A stretch of 5,579 bases of DNA from Nitrospira sp. (GTDB taxonomy: Bacteria; Nitrospirota; Nitrospiria; Nitrospirales; Nitrospiraceae). Made by a program: the position numbers and the translations under genes. Shown piece by piece: positions 1 through 5,579 of the stretch (position 1 is the first letter of the stretch; each line of letters opens with the position of its first letter). The DNA lies in contig JABMDE010000055.1 in NCBI GenBank assembly GCA_015904055.1, forward strand, positions 13,235 through 18,813, in the 5' to 3' direction. Under the pieces are notes generated by a model that saw only the letters and a program-made list of their open reading frames with translations, did no database searches and was not told where the DNA came from.

Positions 1-108
1 GGCTGTGTCGTATTTTCAATCCCCGGCTCCGAACATGCCGTGCGTCTGGCGATGGAAAAACTCATCCTGCCGGAACTAGGCCACCTGGTGCAGCAGCTCA
101 CGAAGTAA
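1..108 (+). CDS. moaB: MoaB/MogA-family molybdenum cofactor biosynthesis protein, C-terminal end (5' partial)
   Basis: Frame 1 is open from the window edge to TAA at 106-108, giving 35 residues that start [16 protein letters not shown] and end [11 protein letters not shown]. The hydrophobic strand, the PGS turn and the [17 protein letters not shown] helix are what I recognise as the C-terminus of the MoaB branch of the MoaB/MogA fold. That family acts in the cytoplasm in molybdopterin biosynthesis; MogA adenylylates molybdopterin, and MoaB proteins do the same in some organisms. Most of the protein, including the substrate-binding motifs, lies outside the window, so MoaB versus MogA rests only on the tail. 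It converges on the CBS-domain gene, with 64 bases between the stop codons. Confidence 0.72.
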   Translation, partial: GCVVFSIPGSEHAVRLAMEKLILPELGHLVQQLTK

Positions 109-116
109 CCGTGCCG

Positions 117-160
117 GTAAGGGGTGAGGGGATCGCCAGAAATCTCCGTTTACCCCTTAC
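117..160. terminator. Hairpin between convergent genes, possible bidirectional terminator
   Basis: GTAAGGGGT (117-125) is perfectly complementary to ACCCCTTAC (152-160), with 26 bases between. A competing pairing is possible between GTGAGG (124-129) and CCTCAC (162-167). The site lies between the stop codons of two convergent genes, where a shared terminator is expected. No strong T-run follows on either strand, so termination is inferred from position and stem only. Confidence 0.35.
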
Positions 161-172
161 TCCTCACTGTAT

Positions 173-607
173 CTAGTCTTGCGTGATCTTCGGCTCAGAG
201 TAATTCATCTGTGTCGAAATCTTCGACTGTGCGTACCGCTTATACTGTAGCAGTAGATCCCGCACTGAGATCACGCCCACAATCGCGCCGCCTTTCGTGA
301 CACCGAGATGCCGCACACCTAAGTCCGCCATCATATCCTGGGCATCGTTGATCGTACCGTTCTCCTCGATTGTGCACACTGGACTGGTCATGATCTTTTC
401 AACCGTCAACTTGCCCAACGGCTTACCGCTCGCCACGGCGCGCCGCACAATGTCTGTATCCGTGACGACACCGACCAACGCGTTCCCCTTCTTCACAAAT
501 AATGATCCTACCCGCGCCGTCCGCATCGTCTTCGCGGCACTGGCAATTGAGGTCTTGGGACCGATCGATTTGGGACGTTTCGTCATAATCTGCGCAACGG
601 TGGACAT
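173..607 (-). CDS. Two-CBS-domain protein (144 aa)
   Basis: A small cytosolic protein made almost entirely of one Bateman module. CBS1 spans about residues 3-62 (VAQIMTKRPKSI ... GVVTDTDIVR at 46-55). CBS2 spans about residues 68-126 (EKIMTSPVCTI ... GVISVRDLL at 111-119). The G-h-h-T/S-x-x-D segments are the usual ribose/phosphate contacts of CBS domains that bind adenosyl ligands such as AMP, ATP or SAM. There is no attached enzyme or transporter domain, so it is probably a stand-alone energy or ligand sensor with an unknown partner. The start is ATG at 605-607 because AAAGGAGGGA (611-620, minus strand) sits just upstream at ideal spacing. The frame stays open upstream to about 976, but that part overlaps the dehydrogenase gene antisense-free region and is not protein-like. 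It lies 128 bases downstream of the dehydrogenase on the same strand. Confidence 0.92.
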   Translation of the reverse strand: MSTVAQIMTKRPKSIGPKTSIASAAKTMRTARVGSLFVKKGNALVGVVTDTDIVRRAVASGKPLGKLTVEKIMTSPVCTIEENGTINDAQDMMADLGVRHLGVTKGGAIVGVISVRDLLLQYKRYAQSKISTQMNYSEPKITQD

Positions 608-675
608 GGCTCCCTCCTTTGGGTTTGGATAGGATGACGCGAAACAACGCCGGCCACGCTCACTCAACCTACATA

Positions 676-705
676 AGGGTACCACAGAAGGGCGGGAGGG
701 CTCAA
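676..705 (-). promoter_or_regulatory. Weak candidate sigma-70-type promoter for the CBS gene
   Basis: Read on the minus strand, TTGAGC (700-705) and TACCCT (676-681) are separated by 18 bases, about 70 bases upstream of the CBS-protein start. Both boxes are only partial matches to the consensus. It is listed because the 128-base gap after the dehydrogenase stop allows separate transcription. Read-through from the dehydrogenase gene is equally possible. Confidence 0.2.
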
Positions 706-735
706 AACGGTCGCGTGGGAAAACCGCGTGCGGGC

Positions 736-1764
736 TCAGCAGACCAGTACGATCTTGCCGAAAAACTTTCGGTTCAACATGAGTTCCTGAGCGGCACGGG
801 CCTCCAGAAGCGGATAGGTACGATCGATCACGGGCATCAATCGCTTCTGGCCCATGAGTTCTGCCGCCTTCACCAACTCCGCTCGCGTTCCCATGTAGGA
901 ACCTTTTATCGTCAGCTGGCGCGAGTACAGATAACGGAGGTCCAGCTTGACTTCCGATCCGGTCGTAGCGCCGCACGTGATCAATCGGCCACCCTTGGCC
1001 AGTGAGGCCAGGCAGGTCTCCCAGACTTCCGGGCCGATGTGCTCGATGACCACGTCGACACCCTTCCCTTCGGTCAACAGCTTCACGCGATCCGCTACCT
1101 GTTCTTTGCCGTGATTGATGACCGCATCGGCGCCAAGGACCACGGCCTTTGGAATTTTCTCGTCGGAACCGACCGTCGTGATGACCCGCGCCCCGGCCAG
1201 CTTCGCCAATTGGACGGCCATGCTCCCCACCCCGCTCCCCGCCCCCATAATCAGCACGGTCTCGCCATGCTGCAAACCAGCCAGCGCAAACAGCATGTGC
1301 GAGGCTGTCACGGAAACGAGCGGAAAGGCCGCCGCCTGCTCAAACGTCAGGTTCTCCGGCATCGGCAGGACATTGCGAAACGGCACCTTCACATACTCCG
1401 CATAGCCGCCATGCGTCTTCGCCCCGATGATCCCGAATGTACTGCAGAGATTATCCCGGCCGGCCAGACAGTTCTCACACGTCCAGCAACTGAGTCCCGG
1501 CGAAACAACAACACGCGCGCCAACTTGTATGTTGCCGACTTGCCCACCAACTTCTTCGACCACACCGGCCATATCCGCCCCGGACACATGAGGCAACGGG
1601 ATCGGATAGGCAGGATTCCCCTGCCTGAGCCAAATATCGAGATGGTTCAACGCGCACGCCTTGACCCGAACGAGGACCTCTCCCGAAGCGATTGCCGGGA
1701 GTGGCATGTCCCCATAGGTCAGCTTCTCCGGTCCGCCATGTTCCCGAAAGAGTACCGCTTTCAT
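736..1764 (-). CDS. Medium-chain dehydrogenase/reductase, zinc-type alcohol dehydrogenase or quinone oxidoreductase-like (342 aa)
   Basis: A full-length NAD(P)H-dependent oxidoreductase of the MDR superfamily, cytosolic, substrate unknown. The N-terminal GroES-like catalytic domain covers about residues 1-150. It contains a structural-zinc lobe with Cys93, Cys96, Cys99 and Cys107 (CxxCxxCx7C). The Rossmann domain follows, with nucleotide-binding loop GAGSGVG at 174-180. The catalytic-zinc ligands of classical alcohol dehydrogenases look replaced: Asn40 stands in for the first Cys (ALNHLD), Ala63-Asp64 for the His-Glu pair (SGADMAG), and Leu149 for the third ligand. It may therefore keep structural zinc but lack catalytic zinc, which would favour a reductase/quinone oxidoreductase-like chemistry; this is inference. 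The start is ATG at 1762-1764, with a modest AGGGG about 9 bases upstream. It is divergent from the bolA-grx cassette and upstream of the CBS gene. Confidence 0.9.
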   Translation of the reverse strand: MKAVLFREHGGPEKLTYGDMPLPAIASGEVLVRVKACALNHLDIWLRQGNPAYPIPLPHVSGADMAGVVEEVGGQVGNIQVGARVVVSPGLSCWTCENCLAGRDNLCSTFGIIGAKTHGGYAEYVKVPFRNVLPMPENLTFEQAAAFPLVSVTASHMLFALAGLQHGETVLIMGAGSGVGSMAVQLAKLAGARVITTVGSDEKIPKAVVLGADAVINHGKEQVADRVKLLTEGKGVDVVIEHIGPEVWETCLASLAKGGRLITCGATTGSEVKLDLRYLYSRQLTIKGSYMGTRAELVKAAELMGQKRLMPVIDRTYPLLEARAAQELMLNRKFFGKIVLVC

Positions 1765-1825
1765 TTCACACTACCCCTGAAGCCCACTTCTCACGGTTTA
1801 ATCTTCTGACTCGCTTTGTAACCAG

Positions 1826-1958
1826 ACCGCAGGATGGTCAAAACGTCATATCACAAGGCCGCAAGAAGCACGGCGACTGAGGCGTACCCTCTGGGGTACG
1901 TCGCAGGGAGACATGCGACTGAGAACGCAGTGAGATGGCGGTTTCATCATCCTGCGGT
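1826..1958. repeat. 133-bp inverted-repeat (MITE/REP-like) element interrupting the bolA frame
   Basis: The ends form a terminal inverted repeat. ACCGCAGGATG (1826-1836) is exactly complementary to 1948-1958, and the match extends imperfectly to 27 bp per side (1826-1852 against 1932-1958, 22 of 27 positions by hand count). Inside is a perfect 7-bp hairpin, CGTACCC (1883-1889) with GGGTACG (1894-1900), and a 9-bp direct repeat GCGACTGAG at 1873-1881 and 1915-1923. There is no ORF encoding a transposase, so if mobile it would be non-autonomous. I see no clear target-site duplication. From memory it resembles short dispersed elements of Nitrospira genomes, but I could not check copy number. Its right end abuts the conserved part of bolA. 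Confidence 0.72.
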
Positions 1959-2109
1959 TCACCTCAAGGTGAGTGTTGTCTCAGCGGCGTTTGCCGGAAA
2001 GAATCTTCTCGACCGGCATCGCATGATTTATCAGGCGCTGGATGTGCCGATGAAGGATGGGCGTATTCATGCCCTGGAATTGACGGCGAAGACCCAGGAC
2101 GAAACCTAA
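1834..2109 (+). CDS. BolA/IbaG-family protein with its N-terminal half replaced by repeat sequence (probably damaged)
   Basis: The 91-codon frame divides into two parts. Residues about 43-90 are clear BolA family: HLKVSVVS, an F-A-G turn, LLDRHRMIYQAL at 58-69, and IHALEL with the invariant His79. They align well with the second half of E. coli BolA (HFKVVLVS ... RHRMIYSTL ... VHALAL). Residues 1-41 are encoded by the inverted-repeat element and have no BolA character, so helix 1, strand 1 and the usual ligand loop are absent. Intact BolA partners monothiol glutaredoxin through a shared [2Fe-2S] cluster in iron-sulfur trafficking. ATG 1834 has no usable Shine-Dalgarno, and neither do in-frame GTG 1930 or 1969. 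No BolA-like N-terminus is visible in 1765-1825. It is therefore probably a pseudogene, or else an unusual chimeric protein. The glutaredoxin gene follows after 52 bases. Confidence 0.68.
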   Translation: MVKTSYHKAARSTATEAYPLGYVAGRHATENAVRWRFHHPAVHLKVSVVSAAFAGKNLLDRHRMIYQALDVPMKDGRIHALELTAKTQDET

Positions 2110-2161
2110 GCGTGTAGGGCTCTAAATCGATACGATGACGTCTATTGAAGGAGGCCGGACA

Positions 2162-2485
2162 ATGGCAGAACCGATCGAAGAAGAAATTCAACAAGAAGTG
2201 AAAGCGCACAAGATTCTGATCTACGGCAAGGGGACGAAGCAGATGCCGATGTGCGGCTTCACCCGGGAGACGATGCAGTTTTTTGACAAATACGGATATC
2301 CGTATGAACTGATCGACGTCCTCTCGCAGCCGGTGAAACGGGAAGCTTTGACGAAGATGACGAATTGGCCGACGCTACCGAAAGTGTTCATCGACGGTAC
2401 GTTCTACGGGGACACCGACGTGCTTGACCCGATGGCGGCCAAGGGTGAGATCGAGCCGTTGTTAAAAAAAGCATTCGGGAAATAA
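2162..2485 (+). CDS. grxD: Monothiol glutaredoxin (Grx4/GrxD type), CGFT active site, 107 aa
   Basis: A cytosolic single-domain monothiol glutaredoxin of the class that binds a glutathione-ligated [2Fe-2S] cluster and passes it on, often with BolA. The signature is in order: GKGTKQMPMCGFT with Lys23 and active-site Cys31, WPTLPKVFIDG with cis-Pro73, and a GDTD segment (83-86) in place of the usual GGSD. The canonical CGFS is CGFT here, a conservative Ser-to-Thr change. Length fits the family. I chose ATG 2162 because GAAGGAGG (2147-2154) lies 7 bases upstream; an in-frame ATG at 2135 would add nine unconserved residues and place the Shine-Dalgarno inside the gene. It lies 52 bases after the bolA-like frame in the same direction, an arrangement typical of the BolA-Grx pair. 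A strong terminator starts 20 bases after the stop. Confidence 0.93.
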   Translation: MAEPIEEEIQQEVKAHKILIYGKGTKQMPMCGFTRETMQFFDKYGYPYELIDVLSQPVKREALTKMTNWPTLPKVFIDGTFYGDTDVLDPMAAKGEIEPLLKKAFGK

Positions 2486-2504
2486 GTCATTCGGGAAGGG
2501 TGCG

Positions 2505-2605
2505 GCGAGGGCGGCTGTAATGCTCTTGTGCTCGCGCAACGCGCGGCCTCAGAAGGCTCTCGTTGCATGCGCGCAGTGAGAGCATTACAGCCGCCCTCGC
2601 TTTTT
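2505..2605 (+). terminator. Long hairpin with T-run after the glutaredoxin gene
   Basis: Positions 2505-2526 and 2579-2600 are perfect 22-bp reverse complements (arm GCGAGGGCGGCTGTAATGCT plus CT). Inside are a 6-bp stem (GCAACG 2536-2541 with CGTTGC 2561-2566) and a 4-bp stem (GCCT 2546-2549 with AGGC 2554-2557) closing a 4-base loop. TTTTT follows at 2601-2605. This is the shape of an intrinsic terminator for plus-strand transcripts, 20 bases after the grx stop. The stem is much longer than a usual terminator, so it may be a palindromic repeat reused as one. Confidence 0.75.
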
Positions 2606-3191
2606 CACCAGGGGGGAGGGAGAGGGAGTTTCGTCCGACGAACAGTGCGTGCACGCGGGAGCAAGAATAATCCATCGTTGCCGGCGGTGCTCGCTCGATG
2701 GGCACGGTGCAACCAGCAGGAACACCCTGCGTATTACGGGCGTTGCGGGTTGTACAACAACAGCTGTCTCAAGACCCTCCTTCAGCCATTGCGCATAGGT
2801 TTCATGGTGAGAATCATCATGATTGATCGCCAAGCTAGAAGTAAGTAGCCGTTCCCAGCATCGGCGCTTCCGATCCCCCATCCATCCTCTTGTATCCATT
2901 CAGCATGTCCCACATCGCCATTTCTGCAGGCGTGAGCGAAACACGAAAGTTTTTTGCGCAATGGCCATAGTGGGTTACATTTTATGGCGGAGGGAGGGTG
3001 TGGAGGTAGTCAGAGTGGTAGTGCCACTTCGGGTTTGCTGACTTGTTGATAGGACGCTTTTGGACATGGACGCCCAAAGCCTTCTCAGGTTCACCTCAAG
3101 GGGTTGTCGGTAATGTAATCGTATCTGGCGCTATGGATGAAGCCCGGGCGATGACGCGACGATTGCTGTTGAGTTTCACGATCATGAGGAG
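2606..3191. other. Long intergenic stretch without a convincing intact gene
   Basis: Open frames here (for example 2528-2848 plus and 2585-2899 minus) have no recognisable domains, poor starts and overlap the terminator hairpin, so I do not accept them. The stretch holds several small dyad symmetries: GCAGG-AACAC-CCTGC (2716-2730), the perfect palindromes GTTGTACAAC (2749-2758) and ACAGCTGT (2760-2767), and AATCAT-C-ATGATT (2812-2824). It also contains the minus-strand coding-like fragment 2835-2981 and leads into the small membrane ORF at 3192. It could contain a decayed gene, a dispersed repeat or an unannotated RNA; the sequence alone does not decide. Confidence 0.4.
2835..2981 (-). pseudogene. 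Possible C-terminal gene remnant of unknown family (48 codons)
   Basis: On the minus strand the frame between a TAA at 2982-2984 and the TAG at 2835-2837 reads like real protein. It begins NVTHYGHCAKNFRVSLT, continues PAEMAMWDMLNGYKR, and ends GSEAPMLGTATYF then stop. It is rich in Met, Trp, Tyr and Gly and has none of the Arg/Pro/Ser bias of shadow frames. There is no start codon at its beginning; the first ATG (2919-2921) would leave only 28 residues and lacks a Shine-Dalgarno. I do not recognise the family. The best reading is the tail of a gene whose 5' part has been lost, but chance openness over 49 codons cannot be excluded. Confidence 0.3.
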
Positions 3192-3308
3192 ATGATGCAC
3201 ATTATATTGGCAGGGGGGTTCATGGCGGGAGTTGTCTTGCTGTATTGGCTTGTGGAGAGTTTCTGGGAGTCAGAGAAAGTGCTAGTCCGTCGCAATGTAA
3301 GGAAATAG
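3192..3308 (+). CDS. Small single-span membrane protein candidate (38 aa)
   Basis: ATG 3192 (or the adjacent ATG 3195) opens a 38-residue frame ending at TAG 3306-3308. Residues 4-21 (IILAGGFMAGVVLLYWLV) form one confident transmembrane helix with small-residue GG and AG positions. A polar tail with acidic (ESFWESE) then basic (VRRNVRK) character follows, so the tail is probably cytoplasmic by the positive-inside rule. GAGGAG (3186-3191) directly precedes the ATGs. It touches the first ATG but is 3 bases from the second, so initiation at 3195 is slightly better placed. A 20-codon frame from ATG 3133 ends in a TGA that overlaps this start (ATGA), which could couple translation. The family is unknown. 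The secreted-protein gene begins 75 bases downstream on the same strand. Confidence 0.45.
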   Translation: MMHIILAGGFMAGVVLLYWLVESFWESEKVLVRRNVRK

Positions 3309-3383
3309 CGGCGATCGATATCGGGGCGGACGCCATGAGCGGGGTCTCATGCCAATGCGTGACGAAGAAAGAAGGTGGTTGTC

Positions 3384-3662
3384 GTGATCCATTCGTTGAA
3401 ATGTCTGCTCCCCACGCTCGGTAGTATTTTCTTCCTGCTGGCAGGATCTGTGGCCGGTGCGGAAGGGGATGGGCCTGTTTCTCGAGACCGTAACCTGTAT
3501 TTGAAACATACTGGGGGGCAGTTCTCACATTATCTCGAGCTTCGTGGTGACGGCTCCTATCGGCGGGTTGTCCGTGGGCATTTGTATCTTGAAGAGCGGG
3601 ATCGCGGAAAGAAAGTTGCTCCTCAGGTCCGATCAGCATTTTCGGAATATCAGTTCGGGTGA
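3384..3662 (+). pseudogene. Secreted protein of unknown function, 5' fragment before a frameshift
   Basis: From GTG 3384 the frame encodes 92 residues; a GTG at 3375 is also possible, but AAGGTGG (3372-3378) is well placed only for 3384. Residues 1-26 are a classical Sec signal peptide: Lys6, a hydrophobic core LLPTLGSIFFLLAG, and cleavage after SVAGA. The mature part (NLYLKHTGGQFSHYLELRGD ... RRVVRGHLYLEERDRG, to about residue 75) looks like a beta-rich exported domain. After DRGK the frame loses sense (KVAPQVRSAFSEYQFG) and stops at 3660-3662. Coding-like sequence resumes in the +1 frame. I see the two pieces as one gene of about 261 codons broken near 3605-3615. A sequencing error is an alternative. 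Confidence 0.6.
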
Positions 3663-4170
3663 CCTGCTGATTTCCATGTGGCAGCGCGATCGATTGAAGA
3701 CGCTTCCCGACCTCAGGCAGCGGATTCAGGATTTCCTCAAGGCCAATCCTGCTCAGGAGTTTCCGGCCGAGGACATCGAACATATTAGTGAAACCGGTGT
3801 GAGTATAGATCCTCAGGCCAAGAGCAGTGACATTATCGTACTGGGCCCTAAACGAGTAACCCGCACAGATTTGGAGCAATTGCTAGTGGCCATCGACGCG
3901 TTCCTGCCCAGTGGAGAGAAGAATCTTTTTGCCCTTGTCCCCTTGGAGTACAAGACTGCGACCATTTTTGTCGATGACGATCGGGCGCAATTGACGAAGA
4001 GCATCATCACAGGTGAATTGGCAGGGTCATCGACTCCTGCCCAGGGTGCCGATAAGTATGGGTACCGTGAAATTGATGCGGCACAATTTGACAAGGAAGT
4101 GAAGGAAGCTCGACCGGTTCTTTCCCAGTCTGAGACGAAGCATCGGGAGAAACAGCCCGGTCAAGAGTAG
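3544..4170 (+). pseudogene. Secreted protein of unknown function, 3' fragment after the frameshift
   Basis: This frame is +1 relative to the 5' fragment and is open from 3505, with GTG 3544 and ATG 3676 as possible starts; neither has a good Shine-Dalgarno. Protein-like sequence begins near 3612 (LLLRSDQHFRNISSGDLL) and continues with a charged helical segment (RDRLKTLPDLRQRIQDFL). A mixed alpha/beta region follows (DIIVLGPKRVTRTDLEQLLV, LFALVPLEYKTATIFVDDDR), then a hydrophilic Glu/Lys/Gln-rich tail to TAG 4168-4170. I do not recognise a family or catalytic motif. Joined to the signal peptide upstream it would be a periplasmic or surface protein. The overlap 3544-3662 is read in two frames and only one can be meaningful at each point; the switch most likely lies at GGAAAGAAAGTTG (3603-3615). 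A bidirectional terminator follows at 4238. Confidence 0.58.
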
Positions 4171-4237
4171 TCTGAAATAAATTCAGAAGTGGGCGAGCAT
4201 CATGTCGTCCCTTGGAGAGGTATGTACCAGGAAAAGT

Positions 4238-4265
4238 AAAGGCCGCCTCAGGTGAGGCGGCCTTT
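4238..4265. terminator. Bidirectional intrinsic terminator between convergent genes
   Basis: AAAGGCCGCCTC (4238-4249) pairs perfectly over 12 bp with GAGGCGGCCTTT (4254-4265) around the tetraloop AGGT. A T-rich tail (TTTCTTGTTTT) follows on the plus strand, and the A-rich GAAAAGTAAA on the left side gives a T-rich tail on the minus strand. It lies 68 bases after the secreted-protein frame and 77 bases after the ahcY stop, as expected for a shared terminator. Confidence 0.9.
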
Positions 4266-4341
4266 CTTGTTTTGCTCTGGCAGGTGCGGTGCGGGTGCTC
4301 TCGACTGAGCGCTTTTGATGCTCCCTTGCAGGCGTGCCTTC

Positions 4342-5579
<1,238 letters not shown>

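Noticed and set aside
608..976. Upstream extension of the CBS-protein frame to 976
   Set aside because: It has no domain-like sequence, overlaps the end of the dehydrogenase gene, and the ATG at 607 has a near-perfect Shine-Dalgarno.
1039..1809. Long plus-strand frame (256 codons) opposite the dehydrogenase
   Set aside because: It is an antisense shadow: Arg/His/Pro-rich, no recognisable motif, while the opposite strand has a clear MDR protein.
1826..1958. The element as a CRISPR repeat, tRNA or riboswitch
   Set aside because: There is a single unit without regular spacers, no cloverleaf or anticodon arm, and no conserved riboswitch core; the terminal inverted repeats fit a short mobile/REP-like element better.
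2135..2161. Earlier ATG at 2135 as the glutaredoxin start
   Set aside because: It would translate through the strong Shine-Dalgarno at 2147-2154 that clearly serves ATG 2162, and the extra residues match no Grx feature.
2528..2848. Plus-strand 106-codon frame in the gap after grx
   Set aside because: It starts inside the terminator hairpin, is Arg/Ser/Gly-rich, and has no domain or ribosome-binding site.
2585..2899. Minus-strand 104-codon frame in the gap after grx
   Set aside because: It has some protein-like patches but ends in the hairpin arm, starts without a Shine-Dalgarno and shows no recognised motif; a translated dispersed repeat seems likelier.
3220..3879. Minus-strand 219-codon frame across the secreted-protein gene
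   Set aside because: The plus strand carries a signal peptide and a coherent (though frameshifted) protein; the minus frame is low-complexity, His/Arg/Pro-rich shadow.

Overview
This is a chromosomal stretch of a fairly GC-rich bacterium. The mix of genes, the short (Thermotoga/archaeal-like) S-adenosylhomocysteinase and an intergenic inverted-repeat element with GCAGGATG/CATCCTGC ends suggest Nitrospirota, probably Nitrospira. That assignment rests on recalled pattern resemblance and could not be verified here.

Layout. The window opens with the last 35 codons of a MoaB/MogA-type molybdenum cofactor gene (+). It converges on a two-CBS-domain protein (173-607, -). Upstream of that, on the same strand, is a medium-chain dehydrogenase/reductase (736-1764, -). 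Divergent from the dehydrogenase is a BolA-Grx cassette: a BolA/IbaG-family frame (1834-2109, +) and a monothiol glutaredoxin (2162-2485, +). A very strong 96-nt hairpin followed by a T-run closes the cassette. About 700 bases (2606-3300) then hold no normal-sized gene. They contain short palindromes, a probable decayed coding fragment on the minus strand (2835-2981) and a 38-codon single-membrane-span ORF (3192-3308, +). After this comes an exported protein of unknown function whose frame is broken (3384-3662 continuing in the +1 frame to 4170). A clean bidirectional terminator (4238-4265) separates it from the convergent ahcY gene (4342-5579, -), which runs off the right edge.

How the genes relate. 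BolA and monothiol glutaredoxins form [2Fe-2S] complexes in iron-sulfur trafficking, so the pair is a functional unit in principle. Here the first half of BolA (helix 1 and strand 1) is missing. In its place lies a 133-bp element with imperfect 27-bp terminal inverted repeats, through which the reading frame happens to stay open, giving a chimeric N-terminus with no ribosome-binding site. The glutaredoxin looks intact, has its own excellent ribosome-binding site, and carries CGFT instead of the canonical CGFS. AhcY belongs to the methyl cycle, and the MoaB-like protein to molybdopterin synthesis. No defence system, CRISPR array, RNA gene or transposase was seen. The points most worth following up are the element-disrupted bolA, the frameshifted secreted protein and the small membrane ORF.
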